64,000 nt of DNA from Batillaria attramentaria. Its lineage: Eukaryota; Mollusca; Gastropoda; Batillariidae. Below the pieces are notes generated by a model that was given only the letters and a program-made list of their open reading frames with translations, was not told the DNA's origin and searched no databases. This document shows, in pieces, positions 43,711 through 55,191 of the stretch (the stretch's first letter is position 1; every line of letters begins with the position of its first letter). The DNA is taken from the NCBI GenBank assembly GCA_018292915.2, contig JACVVK020000292.1:67501-131500 (forward strand). The letters run 5' to 3'. The position numbers were made by a program, and so were the translations under genes.

Positions 43711-44262
43711 CCACGAACATTTTAAAAAAAGCGTCCGAAAACTTTTGAATTGCAATAACACTGAAAAAATAACCTCCGCCATATCGGTTAATACCCTCGT
43801 GCAGCAGGGGCAAAAAACAAAAAAAGAAAGAAAAGCTCATCTCAGCAGACGCGGCTAAAACTGTATTTGGCATTCATTGTCCAGAAGTAGGCAACACCGT
43901 CTCAGGTTTAACTCCAGATCTTGTGTTTGCCGCGTCAGTTTCTACTCTGCCTTAACGCCAATCAGGATTGGAAATTGGCGTTTAAAGGTCCTGCATGTCC
44001 GTCTTTTCCTTGCGGTTCTGGGTAGATGGGTAATCCCGCTTCAGCGTATGGAGATCGAGTTAGGCCAAATGAAAAAAAATACTCGTGATTCCGGTTACGC
44101 CGTTACAGCTAAGAAGGGGGGGGGGGGAAAAAAAAAAGGTCGGTAGCTCTCTCTCTCTCTCTCTCTTTCTCTGTGAGTGTTTCGTGTTTTTAGATACGAG
44201 CAGAAATTTTGGACAGTGTACCAATAGCTTTTGCCGTGGTTAAAAAAGAATTTGTCATCACA

Positions 44263-44321
<59 letters not shown>

Positions 44322-44881
44322 GGAGAAGGAAACAAGATGTTTTTTTTATTAATCTTAAAATTCGGCGGTGATAATCGAGCCAGGTTTTTGGCAACCGGAA
44401 ACACGGCTCTACGGGTTTGTTGTTGTTCTTGTTGTTGTTTATTTCTATTAAAGAGAAGGCTGGAATGTCTTTGCTCGAACCCACCCAAACTTTCGCTTGT
44501 AATAGTTACGCTTATGTTCCTGTCTGCATTTCGAAGTTCATTACTATTAACCCAAGCTACACATCAATTGGCATGGAGACCTCAAAACTGACACGAACTA
44601 CATACAATTCCCAATCTCCCCCCCCCCCCCCCCCCCCCCCCCCCGCCAAAAAATAAAAAAAAAAAAAAAAAAAAAAAAATGCGCAGTTTTTCCTGGGTGG
44701 CAAAGAAGGTACGTGTTTGGAGCACTTCGCATTAAGGACATTTCGAAAATTAGTTATCGATTATAATATTGAAAGCACTGGAAGGAATGCGCACTGGAAG
44801 GAATGCCATAATTATCTTCAAGCTGATAATTCCTAGGAAAACATGTAGGTCTTCCAGCTTTTTTTTGTTTTCTTTGTTTTA

Positions 44882-45036
<155 letters not shown>

Positions 45037-45858
45037 GGTGTGTTTTTAATCTCCCATGCACGACCAAGCCGCCCAAACAATGATTTTCTCAATACCCAAA
45101 CATACCCAAACGCAAAAAGAACCCTTAAAACAATGAGAGAACACAGATTTCCACAAATAAGTAGTATTTTCTGGGGATTCCCATTTCGCTTTGGACACAC
45201 ACGATTCTTTCATCAACGTGCCCAAAAATACCTCGAAGGAATAAACAGGAAACTGATTATCCTTTCGTTTTCTGGGCACATTTCAGGTTTCTCCGACCGA
45301 AATAGTATTCTCTTGGGTGAGAAACAAGAGCTAAACCCCAGAAATATCGCTCCATTCTGCAATTCGCAGTAGGTGCATTCAGTACTTTCACACGAAAAAC
45401 GCAAAGGGATAAAAGTCGTTCATGACTCTTAAGTCATTTGTGGGGTAACTCGTTTACCCAACAAAACAAAGGAGAATCACAACTTTAATTGCAATTGTCA
45501 ATTCGTCTTACAAACTGGAATGCAAAAATAACTGAAAAGTTGTAGAAACTATTCAAGACAAACCTTACATACTGACATCTAGGTCAAGCGTTCACCAATA
45601 GACGTTAGTTAATAGACGTTTTCCGGGGAAGGAAAACACAATTTGAGGCCCACACACGCCAAACAATTAAAACAAACACACCTACGTCACTGGCTGTAAG
45701 ACATGTGCAAGCAAGTATCCCGTGAAGTTGTGGGCGCCGCTGTGAAGAATACACTTAAGATTATGTTATATTATATTTTATTATATTTCTCTTGTGGCTT
45801 TTGATTGGCTAACGCTTTTCTCTCGTGACTCGTGGCAAACGTTGTGCGGGCTCCACTC

Positions 45859-45859
<1 letters not shown>
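45037..45859. other. Unassigned stretch
   Basis: A 110-codon plus frame (45040-45372) and a 77-codon minus frame overlap; neither shows motifs or a splice context. Confidence 0.4.
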
Positions 45860-45949
<90 letters not shown>

Positions 45950-45963
45950 CGCGCGCGTGTGTG
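45860..45963. repeat. (GT)n with GCGC end
   Basis: About 43 GT units then GCGTGCGCGCGCGTG. Confidence 0.95.
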
Positions 45964-46392
45964 TTTGTTTACTACACTCCGGGGGTCCTTTAAATCATTC
46001 ATGACGGCTTCAAATGCAAATGTACCCGTGAATTGTCCCATAAGACGAAAAGCAGAGGGGAGAGCCTGATTTTAGTTTTGTCATGCAAAACCATCACTAA
46101 GACACCTTTTGTTGATTCAGTTTCGCATCCGGTTGGCGTTTTATAAATTGCTACCCTCGGCGGAATTCTAAAAGACCGATCACTGATATACGCGCTGCAT
46201 ACTAAACTCTTCAAGTTTCCTTTGGTTTGTTTTTTGTTTTTGTTTTGTTTTTTTTGTCTTTCTTTTAACGAAATTATGCTTTTGTTTTTGAACCCTGCCT
46301 TCGCTCTAGATAAAGTAACCCCTCGTTATCAAAAGAATAAGTTAAGGGATTGACATGACCGGGAATCCAAATGCATGCATTCTTATCCTGTG

Positions 46393-46676
46393 TTACCGCC
46401 GGAAGTTGTAGACGCTGTCGTCATTCACTTGATTTAAGAGCAGGGCACGCGCGCTTGCGTGGTTTGATTCCGTGCATGCACTTTCCTGCTGTTATATTTT
46501 TGTTTTGTGTCTGGAAGACACGTGTTTTGTGGCGAGGAAGCGTATTCCGAGCAACATTGAGACATGGTGGGTGGGTGGGTGGGAGTGTTTGGGGGTTTAT
46601 CGTTCTTTTCCACCACATACGACGTTTAGACGGAATGTTCTTTCCGTGCAGCATTAGCATGTACCGCAAAAGAAGT

Positions 46677-46744
<68 letters not shown>
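46393..46744. repeat. Segmental duplication, left copy
   Basis: TTACCGCCGGAAGTTGTAGA to GTACCGCAAAAGAAGTGGTG plus (GT)n matches 50470-50822 at about 95% by eye. It includes an S1 3' fragment. The copies lie about 4.1 kb apart in direct orientation. Confidence 0.88.
46563..46622 (-). mobile_element. S1 3' fragment within the 350 bp duplication (left copy)
   Basis: (GGTG)n, GTTTGGGGGTTTATCGTTC and TTTTCCACCACATACGACG. Same truncation as at 50642-50699, so the truncation preceded the duplication. Confidence 0.75.
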
Positions 46745-46745
<1 letters not shown>

Positions 46746-46746
<1 letters not shown>

Positions 46747-47469
46747 GAAAAGGGCACACGTCATTTACAAAGATCGCAAACAATAAAAAAAAAAAAAAAA
46801 CAAAAAAAAAAAAAACTTTGTTCTCTATGCACCGTTTCTTTGTTACTCCCATGAAGTACGGCACTGAACCCCAAAGCAAGCAATAGCCATTGTGGCTTGA
46901 GCGGTGCATATGATTATTCCTTACAACCTGCATCTATCCTGGTTAACTCCTCTTGGAAACTTCTGGGCAGGTCCACAGTAAAAATTTCAGGTGACGAAAT
47001 AAGGTTAACATTCTCATTTTGAAAACGGCTGATTTGTTTTCTGGATAACCCAGCAAAGAGGTGGTGTTTTCGGAATAAGGTGACCGCTTTTCTTGTGAAC
47101 AATGGTTGACTTTTCTTAATGATTAAGCAAAGACGTGACTTTTTTTCAAAATTAGAAATTACGAGACTTTCTTCTTTCGAAAATGGCTGACTTGTTCTGA
47201 ATAAAAAGTTAAGCTAAATAGGGACGTGCTTTGTGTCTGAACCCGATGGAAATTACAACTTTCTGGCGTCAATAAGAATGTTTTATTCTCTGGTTAAATA
47301 AAGTCTCCATTTGTACGAGAGCCATGCAACAGCGTGAGAAAACTTTTCTTTGAATGTGCATTAATTTTAATCTGTGCACCGGAGTCAGTCACTTGGGTCA
47401 CAAAACAGCGTCTGAAACCATTGCGGTGATTCGGGTTGGCGTATGATTATGTTGTTCTACGTAGGTAAA
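46746..47469. other. AT-rich unassigned stretch
   Basis: Loose repetition of GAAAA(C/T)GGCTGA(C/T)TTG.TTTCT text (about 47020, 47100, 47175). No gene. Confidence 0.4.
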
Positions 47470-47700
47470 AGTCAAGTCAAGTCAAGTCAAGTCAAGTCAG
47501 TTTTATTTGTCCCAGAATTGAGAAAATCGCTTTGCAACACGCGTAGAACATACACACAAAACGTAAAAAGCATGCAAATAAGACAATCATAATCACCGTA
47601 TAAGAATGTATCCAATCACGTGAGGATTGTTATTTGTGGTTTAAATTACGTTAAACTAACCTTGACTTAAGTAAGAATTACCGCTAATCACATAGCTAAG
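47470..47700 (-). repeat. (GTCAA)n-tailed retroelement 3' end
   Basis: (GTCAA)6 at 47471-47500 then GTTTTATTTGTCCCAGAATT; on the minus strand a GGGACAAATAAAAC end with a TTGAC tail. No coding part. Confidence 0.45.
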
Positions 47701-47739
47701 ACCAATATAGATATCACTCCATTCCCATTCCTATCACCC

Positions 47740-47742
47740 CGC

Positions 47743-47778
<36 letters not shown>

Positions 47779-48060
47779 GGCATTTGTAGGGCGCATTTCT
47801 TTGGAATAAACTCAATGCGCTAGTCACTCACCGACACTCACGCACATTTTACAAAAGATGGATAGACATACATTGGTGAAACGGACTAGTTGCTGACACG
47901 GGAAGTTACTGGAAGGCTTTACAAAAGAGGAACGTTTTTAAGTTTGCTCTGAAAAACAGACAGTGTGGGCGCATTCAGTTCTCAGATGTGCTGGCAGAGA
48001 ATTCCAAAAGCGTACCGCTCATTGAGAGGACGGCGTCATTTGGTTGCGGACTGAACATCA
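47740..48060 (+). repeat. R5 dispersed repeat, longest copy
   Basis: (AAT)11 at about 47745-47776, then GGCATTTGTAGGGCGCATTT, CTCAATGCGCTAGTCACTC and AAGTTTGCTCTGAAAAACAG, resembling the conserved ends of invertebrate retroelements. Non-coding. Confidence 0.6.
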
Positions 48061-48315
48061 ACTACACAGCGCTGATTGGTTGCTATTTTTAGCGACGTGA
48101 TCGTATCGATGTGTAGTACAGATATGGAAGGGTCAGGCCAAACAAAGTCATTATTTCTCTGCTATTAGAAGCCGCAAAGTCACGAAAATGGTCGCAATAA
48201 CCAAAAGGAGCATCTACTGATTTGGTAAACAGCCTTAATTAGAGCTTTCTAAACGGCAGTATTACCCCTCGGAACTCACTGCCAACATGCAGACTTTCAG
48301 ATATTAATTAATAAA

Positions 48316-48316
<1 letters not shown>

Positions 48317-48360
<44 letters not shown>

Positions 48361-48446
48361 CACTCCAGTACTACGACTACTACTACAACAACATAGCTTT
48401 TATAGAGCGCTGTACTCCAACTTCCAAGGACTCGCTGCGCTTAAAC

Positions 48447-48450
<4 letters not shown>
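48317..48450 (+). repeat. R5 fragment with (CTA)n
   Basis: (CTA)14 at 48317-48360, then GCTTTTATAGAGCGCTGTAC and AAGGACTCGCTGCGCTTAAA, then GA/CA arrays. Confidence 0.55.
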
Positions 48451-48458
<8 letters not shown>

Positions 48459-48512
<54 letters not shown>

Positions 48513-48519
48513 GAGAGAA

Positions 48520-48595
<76 letters not shown>
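48459..48595. repeat. (GA)n then (CA)n
   Basis: GA 48459-48518, CA 48523-48595, following R5. Confidence 0.95.
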
Positions 48596-48598
<3 letters not shown>

Positions 48599-49142
48599 AT
48601 TTACATCCCCTAGGCTTACATACAATTTGGCAGTGCAACGAACTCATGATGCACACAGACAGACTTAACAGATATTGTCCGTTTGATACATCTACTCTCA
48701 TCCTCTGCAAGTGCTCTGGATAAGGGTGTGAAGGGGCAGGGGTCGGGGAGGGGAGGGGAGGAGAGGAGGTGCGCTGCTTGTGTGTGTGGATGGAGGTGGG
48801 AAGGGAGGGGAAGGGGTGGGGGGCGGGGGTCGCCGAATCTGGTAACACTCTTTGCAAATGATTCTCCCAACAGATCTAGAGTCTTTGATGCACTAAGAGT
48901 ATCCTTAAAAAAAAAAAAAAAAAAAAAACCATCACGTGACTTATCGTGTTACCAGGAAGCCAGTCCTAAAAAGGGAGGAAACGCATTTCAAGGATAGAAA
49001 CTCTTCACATTTGCGTTCCTTTCATGTTTCAGCATGTTTGTGGTGTTACTGACGCGCGTAATGTTTGAAGTTTGGGTTTCACTTTATTTATTCGTGTTCT
49101 GTAAGTAAAAAGTACACTTCTCCTTTTCGTATGGAGAAACTG

Positions 49143-49525
49143 GGGGCGGTCGATGGTTTTAGTGGTTAGGACTTTGTCACCAATGCAAGAAGTCAGATTC
49201 GAGTCCCACTCAGGACAAAGAATTTTTTCCTTCTCGTATGTGGCACCGTTCTGTCGTTCTCACACTGGACATGAACACATTACAATCACCGGGTGCGAAG
49301 GGCCAGCTCAGCAATTTAAGTTTCGGATCTTTAAAATTGCATATATCTTTTAATTTTGTGGGCTGAATATTTCCAAAACAGAGGGAGGAGGAAGCCGGAG
49401 TACCCGGAGAGAACCTCCGACGGTCGGCCCGAATGAACGGTGCCACGTACGAGAAAGGAAGATTCTTCGCCCCGAGTGGGACTCGAACCCCTGACCTCTC
49501 GCACTAGACGACCGACCGCACTCGA
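49143..49525. mobile_element. Head-to-head S2 palindrome
   Basis: 49143-49252 is an S2 head on the plus strand (GGGGCGGTCGATGGTTTTAG, CGAGTCCCACTCAGG, GGCACCGTTC). At 49255 it switches to a minus-strand S2 body and head running to 49525 (ACTCGAACCCCTGACC). The two tRNA heads face outward, giving about 100 bp of inverted-repeat potential. Confidence 0.8.
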
Positions 49526-50019
49526 TGGAACGTTATCCACAGCGTTCATGTACGCCTGACAAACGTATAGAAACTTTAACCCATTAACCACCACGATCCC
49601 ATATATGGGATCGTACATATAAACCGGACCCATATCCGTTCCTTCGAGGCCACTGCAAATCCTCATTATCAATTCTAGGCAGAAAACAGAAGATGGCTGA
49701 AATTCTTCTGAGACTTGTCTCCCTTACATGAATCTTTTAGGAGGCGGCCATTTGCAGCACTACAATGCTTTTTTGCTTCAGCCACGGCAACACCAATTAC
49801 TGTTAGAATTACTGTTAGACATGTTCATTAAAAGCAAACTATCCAAGGATTTTCGTTTGAAAAAAAAAATTGGGGTCTAATGGGTTAAGGTAACGGCCTC
49901 GCTGTGACCATGCCTACCTCGATAGGGCGTGTGCCTCTGTAGATCGTCCTCAAAGCAAGCGGTGTTCTAAGTCTTAGAACATTCACTGCGCATCTTTGTC
50001 CATTAGTACAGTGCGGTTA

Positions 50020-50287
50020 GAGGGGAACCGGGGTGGCCGAATGGTAGAGCGTTGGACTTCTAATGCTCGGGTCGTGAGTTCGTATCCCGGCTGGGGCCAA
50101 ATATATGTGCTGGCTTTTTCGTCGTTGCCCCGTCTTTGATATCACCCGTGTGCGGTGGAAAAGGACGTTAAACCCCCAAACACCCACCAGCAAATATATG
50201 TGCTGGCTTTTTCATCGTTGCCCCGTCTTTGATATCACCCGTATGTGGTGGAAAAGGATGTTAAACCCACCAAACACCCACCCACCC
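50020..50287 (+). mobile_element. S1 SINE with internally duplicated 3' body, 13 bp TSD
   Basis: Normal head and body, then a second copy of the 93 bp segment beginning CAAATATATGTGCTGG (50098 and 50191). TSD TACAGTGCGGTTA at 50007-50019 and 50288-50300 brackets the whole 268 bp, so the dimeric form was probably inserted as a unit. Confidence 0.9.
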
Positions 50288-50469
50288 TACAGTGCGGTTA
50301 TAACCAGGTATATTTAACTCGTGGCGTGGGAGATCGCTCGAAACGTTAAAAAAAAAAAAAAAGCTTCTTGCCATATTCGGCATGAGTCAGGACAGAACTG
50401 TATAAAAGGGAGACGTGACGAGTCGATCAAAAGGTTGGCTAGCAGATAGCGGAAGACAGTTTCGGGAAA

Positions 50470-50752
50470 TTACCGCCGGAAGTTGTAGACGCTGTCGACA
50501 TTCACTTGATTTAAGAGCAGGGCACGCGCGCTTGCGTGGTTTGGATCCGTGCATGCACTTTCCTGCTGTTATATTTTTGTTTTGTGTCTGGAAGACACGT
50601 GATGTGTGGTGTGGAAGTGTATTCCGAGTAACATTGAGACATGGTGGGTGGGTGGGTGGGAGTGTTTGGGGTTTATCGTTCTTTTCCACCACATACGACG
50701 TTTAGACGGAATGTTCTTTCCGTGCAGCATTAGCATGTACCGCAAAAGAAGT

Positions 50753-50822
<70 letters not shown>
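50470..50822. repeat. Segmental duplication, right copy
   Basis: Counterpart of 46393-46744. Beyond it the GT array is longer and compound (GT/GCGT) to about 50957. Confidence 0.88.
50642..50699 (-). mobile_element. S1 3' fragment within the 350 bp duplication (right copy)
   Basis: Counterpart of 46563-46622, with one G fewer before TTTATCGTTC. Confidence 0.75.
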
Positions 50823-50833
<11 letters not shown>

Positions 50834-50841
50834 GTGCGTAC

Positions 50842-50894
<53 letters not shown>

Positions 50895-50957
50895 TGCGTG
50901 CATGCGTGCGTGCGTGCGCGCGTGCGTGCGTGCGTCCGTGCGTGCGTGCGTGTGTGT
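50754..50957. repeat. Compound (GT)n/(GCGT)n array
   Basis: GT to 50829, GCGTACGC break, GT to 50875, then (GCGT)n with variants to 50957. Alternating purine-pyrimidine over about 200 bp. Confidence 0.95.
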
Positions 50958-51040
50958 GTCCAAGGAACATACTTTTGCATTCACCTCTGCGCCTGTACAA
51001 CAAACCATAATTTACCCAACACTATTATCAAGCACGGAAC
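50950..51040 (+). repeat. Short dispersed repeat (TGTACAACAAACCATAATTT)
   Basis: GTCCAAGGAACAT, TCACCTCTGCGCCTGTACAA and AAACCATAATTTACCCAACA resemble 51811-51890 (CCGCCTCTGCAGCTGTACAA, AACCATTGTTTACTCAACAC). Confidence 0.5.
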
Positions 51041-51254
51041 AATGGCTGCACCAATAAGTCTTTATATGGTCTCTCACAACACTCATTTTCTTCCTCGTCA
51101 GTTCTGAAGAAATGTACCACGGGGTGTAAGTCAAAATGGACGCGGCCGTTTCTGGTGCCACTCCACTTCAAAAGTAGCACCGCCAGGACAGAGTGTTTCC
51201 AAACAGTGGCACCGCGTGTTTCTATTTTCAAATTTGAGCAGCACTATGATTGGC

Positions 51255-51610
51255 GAAAGCAGACAAAATTCAGTCTTTTCGCGAAAAATCCGTTTTTTTC
51301 GCGACAAAACCGCTTTTGTCGCGAAAAAACGTCAATCTTTCCGCGAAAAAAAAAATGTCGCGACAAAACGTTTTTTCGCGAAAAAAAAAAATGGTATGCA
51401 CTTTCCTGCAGAAAGTTGGTGTCCATTTTTTTGGCGAAAAAAAAACTAGCCCACTCACTCAGGTTTTCGCGAAAAAACGCCGTCAGTTTTTTTCGCGGGA
51501 AAAAAATACCGCCCTGTTTTTTTCGCAAAAAAAAACTGACGGGTGCTTTTTCGCGGAAAAAATTCTTTTACTTTTTTTCGCGGAAAAACCTTTTCTGCAG
51601 AAAAACTGAC
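51255..51610. repeat. Array of A/T-flanked CGCG palindromes
   Basis: About ten CGCG cores, most written TTTTTCGCGAAAAA or close, lie at irregular spacing (for example 51279, 51299, 51319, 51359, 51377, 51469, 51493, 51552, 51579). TTCTGCAGAA palindromes occur at about 51404 and 51596. Both strands look alike, which is why opposite frames give similar K/F-rich peptides. Not a simple tandem repeat; no family recognised. Confidence 0.6.
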
Positions 51611-52094
51611 AAACACCTCCCCCCCACCCACACCCACCCCCTCTAGGCCGAGTAGCACGAGAAGAATTCGCCTCTATTTTGATTACACCCCGCGATGAAC
51701 TTCGAGCAAAACTGAGACGGGTTTTTTTTTTCTGTCCACATAGCATTCGCGGGCACCAAAAGTAATGGTTGAAGGGTTGGGGAGGGAGGTGGGAGGCGTT
51801 TATGTGCGTGTGTACAAGGAAACTCCCGTTTCCATCCGCCTCTGCAGCTGTACAATAAACCATTGTTTACTCAACACGATTTGGAATCATTTGCGCGAGC
51901 AGTGAACAGTGGAAACTAAATGAGTGTTTGTGGGGTTTCCCCGCGACAAATCGTTTTCTTCCACGTGACCTGTGCTGTTGGCTTTGGCCAGTAAAATCAG
52001 TGGACGCTTTTTTTGTGTGTGCGTTGAAGAATACACATGCTGTAAATAAACGAGGAGACACACCCGGAGCAGACAAAGTTGAATGTCTCTAGCG

Positions 52095-52340
52095 ATTGTC
52101 TGCTGCACACAGTAACGGAATGGGAGGGGGTGGAGGGGGAGGGGAGTTGTCAGTGAAGGCGGCGGGTTTTTCCTGCCGCTACTTCCATCATCATCATCAT
52201 CATCATCGTCGTCGTCATTATTTCGTTCTAGAAGTGCGATTTAACTACGATTGCTCTCAGGTAAATCTATCTCAGTGTCTGAAACAATGAGCATGTGCAC
52301 ATCTTTACATTGCCGAAAAGTGTACTCAAACAGAAAACGA
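52095..52340 (+). repeat. R6 repeat, copy 2
   Basis: GATTGCTCTCAGGTAAATC at about 52249-52267, with an inserted (ATC)n/(GTC)n at 52186-52218. Confidence 0.4.
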
Positions 52341-52419
52341 CTTTCACTGATACGTAATTACCTTGTGCAAGTCATACTGTGCGTTTCCTGAGACCAAACC
52401 GCCGTCAACGCAGAAAACG

Positions 52420-52720
52420 ACCAGACACACTTGTACAATGTGATGATGATGACGATGACGACGACAACGTCAGCTGGTGTCTTCTCTGCCACGGGTCTAT
52501 GTTGCTGATGGTGTCTGGCCAGCGGATCTGGAGGAGTCTTCTAAGGCAGCTGTTGATGAAAGTCTGCACTTTCCTGATGGTGGTCTTTGTTGTCCTCCAT
52601 GTCTCTGCGCCATACACTGATACAGTAGAACTGACTTGACGTTGGTTAATAGCGTGATGCGCAGAAAAAGATGAGTCTTCATGTGCTTCGTGGACGCAGT
52701 GATGCTGACTGTCTTCTTCA
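52420..52720 (-). pseudogene. RTE-like reverse transcriptase C-terminal fragment, frameshifted
   Basis: Minus-strand translation gives NVKSVLLY in one frame and YGAETWRTTKTTIRKVQTFI then NSCLRRLLQIRWPDTISN in another. In RTE-type endonuclease/reverse transcriptase proteins these two pieces are contiguous (NVKSVLLYGAETWR). The copy therefore has a frameshift between them. It is truncated at its 3' side by an ATC/CGT triplet repeat at about 52440-52467. No intact element. Confidence 0.7.
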
Positions 52721-53063
52721 TGCACTGACCCAGGAAGAAGTCCCAGAGACATTTGCATGCTTACGTTTCAAAACTCTGACTTTATCCGAGGTCTGGAGAT
52801 ATCGTAGCCAAAAACAGACGAATCGTAGTAGCACCAGAGCCACTATCACCATTTTGACTTGCCCCAGTGACACTAGGCATTCTCTGATTTCTCTCCACCC
52901 ACGTGAGAAACACTGAATGAGTAGCGGGTACCTTTGTTTTGGATCGAACGCCAGAAGGCAAAGCGCCTGCGGGAGTGTACAAAATCCTCTGTCGGTAAAC
53001 AGATGCAGTGTTTGTTCGACAACGTATTTACGTCCGTCCCTCCATTGTTTTTTCTGGGAAGCG

Positions 53064-53106
<43 letters not shown>

Positions 53107-54261
53107 CCGACTTCAATAGGACCGGGAACATATGAAAACAATGCGAGACGACAGCGCGTGAAGTCGATGATGTTGTGTTTGCCAGCGGTGGAGCAATACA
53201 ATGCGTGACGTTAATTGAAGTTTGAAGGCAAACGCCCAACAGTTAAACAGAAGGGGAACGTATTACAGGACTGTATGGCACTGCAGAATGCGTAACAGAA
53301 CGTGCGTTCACGCTAAATTTCACTGTATTGTTTCATTTCAGGGGGTGAACAGCAGCTCGGTAGGAAACGTGTTTGACTTCAGCCGGTACGCCGTAACATC
53401 TCTCAGAATGACCGTGCGTTTCCAGACAGTCCTACTATCAGATACTACATGATCATGCACTCATTATCTTGTCCTTCAATTTACGTCTGGTCAATGCTCT
53501 TCCCAAAAGTCCGCCTCCGCCACTCGTGGGGGTGTTCGCGCATGTACTTGTATCGCGGCTAATGACATCAAGTGTGCGCATTGTAACGTAATCAAATCTG
53601 GACACATCAACGAGTAAGTCCGAGCGCTTGTCAATTTGTACGGCATGTCCGTACTACATGTAGAGCATGCTGGACTCCGCCCGTGCCAAGAAATGCTCTC
53701 AGAAGCAACGGATAGACGGAGAATACAGACTAATAGCTCGTCAAACTCAAGACGGGCCAATCATTCCGCAGCCATCCCTTGCAGACCGGCCGGTTTGTGG
53801 GGTTCAGAAATTTAAAAAAAATTCATAAAAAAATAACAAAACAAGATACAGACTTGAAATTTTCAGAGTTGTTTACTAACATATTTATGCGGCTATTGAT
53901 GAAGTTTCAAACTTAAATATGTTTGTTGTTAGTCATGTTGTAAAAAAAATTACATTTTCTGCAGATTTCATGAGCAGTACACTGAACACTTGAGTCACTT
54001 TACCAGCACAAAATCATTTTCTAGTACAAACTTTACATTTCACAATGTTTGGGGTTTACAGGCAGGACATACATAAGTATGCAACAGATCATGGTTCACT
54101 CTGGAAATTGCCTCAGCTCAAAGTATAAACTGCGTGCAGGTGCCGACATGTTTTGGGAACAGTCTAAAAGCAGAGCTAGTCACGCTATAAAAACAGCTTA
54201 CAGTTATACATGGAGCAGGTGTAAACTGAAGGGACTTGCTTTCATCAGACCAAGACCCTAG
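52721..54261. other. Unassigned stretch
   Basis: Upstream of the RTE fragment; longer minus frames are broken and motif-free. AT-rich 53800-54050. Confidence 0.4.
53068..53102. repeat. (GA)n microsatellite
   Basis: 17 units. Confidence 0.9.
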
Positions 54262-54292
54262 AGTGAGTGAGTGAGTGAGTGAGTGAGTGAGG

Positions 54293-54323
<31 letters not shown>

Positions 54324-54385
54324 GGATTAACGCCTTCGGCCCTAGAGAACTGAGCCAACACTATTTAGTTTCGCACAAGCTACGA
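54262..54385 (-). mobile_element. Divergent L1 3' end with GAGT and TTAG tails
   Basis: (GAGT)n at 54262-54291 passes directly into (TTAG)n at 54293-54325 and then GGGATTAACGCC. The following sequence (TTCGGCCCTAGAGAAC) differs from the other copies, so this is a distant relative or a truncated copy. It carries both tail types seen in the family. Confidence 0.45.
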
Positions 54386-54448
54386 CACATTTGTCACGCG
54401 ACTTTTGAAATCACGATCCGCGTATATATGCGGCCGTTCGTCTGGGCC

Positions 54449-54712
54449 CGTACGTAAACGTCGAGGCTAATTTAACCCACGGCTACGGGCCTAACCCAGA
54501 CTTGGACAAAAGAAACCCAAAAGCAAAATTAAATAAGAAAGGAAGCGAAGGAAGGAAGAAAAAATCCTTCTATAATGGCTTAGGCACCTTGCTGGAATGG
54601 GCCCGCTTCTTGATTTAAAACAAAAAACAACAGAAAATTTAACCCTAGCGCTAGTTTAGTTCGAGGTTAGACTCTAACCCAGGGCCCTAACCTCGACTAT
54701 TACATACGGGCC
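54449..54712. mobile_element. M2 MITE copy 2
   Basis: TIRs GGCCCGTACGTAAACGTCGA and CGACTATTACATACGGGCC; CTG on both sides. It sits between two diverged copies of CCGCGTATAT...GCCGTTCGTC (about 54418-54445 and 54737-54762). Confidence 0.8.
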
Positions 54713-54882
54713 CTGATACCGATGTGCGCGGTAGGCCGCGTATATGCCGCCGTTCGTCCGGAAAGAGTAAAGTGACATGAGCAGAAACTAAGAGCATACA
54801 CGAACAATACCTCATTGTGGGAAAATCTCTTCGCTCTACATTCAAGACAAGCGTAAGCCCATTTTGTGTTCCACTCGCGTGT

Positions 54883-55058
54883 GGAGCCGGGATAGCCGAA
54901 TAATATAGCGTTGGACTCTCAATGCTCGGGCCGTGAGTTCGAATCCTGGCTGGGGCCAAATATATATATTTGTGTTGGCCTTTTTCTCGTTATCCCATCT
55001 TTGATATCACCCTTACGTGGTGGAAAAAGACGTTAAACTCCCGAACACCCACCCACCC
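54883..55058 (+). mobile_element. S1 SINE (CTCAAT-type head)
   Basis: GGAGCCGGGATAGCCGAATA, GTTGGACTCTCAATGCTCGG, B box GAGTTCGAATC, an expanded ATATATAT after the tRNA part, tail ACACCCACCCACCC. Flanks share only CACTCG. Confidence 0.88.
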
Positions 55059-55191
55059 TTCACTCGGAGTAAAACTCAAGTCTACGCCAGCGAAACGCTA
55101 GAGCACTGCACCCCACAATTCCACGCCGTACACTTTTGGTCCTCGTGAGAAAAGGCAGGGAAACAGCGTGCTTTACAGGCTACGCGACGGT

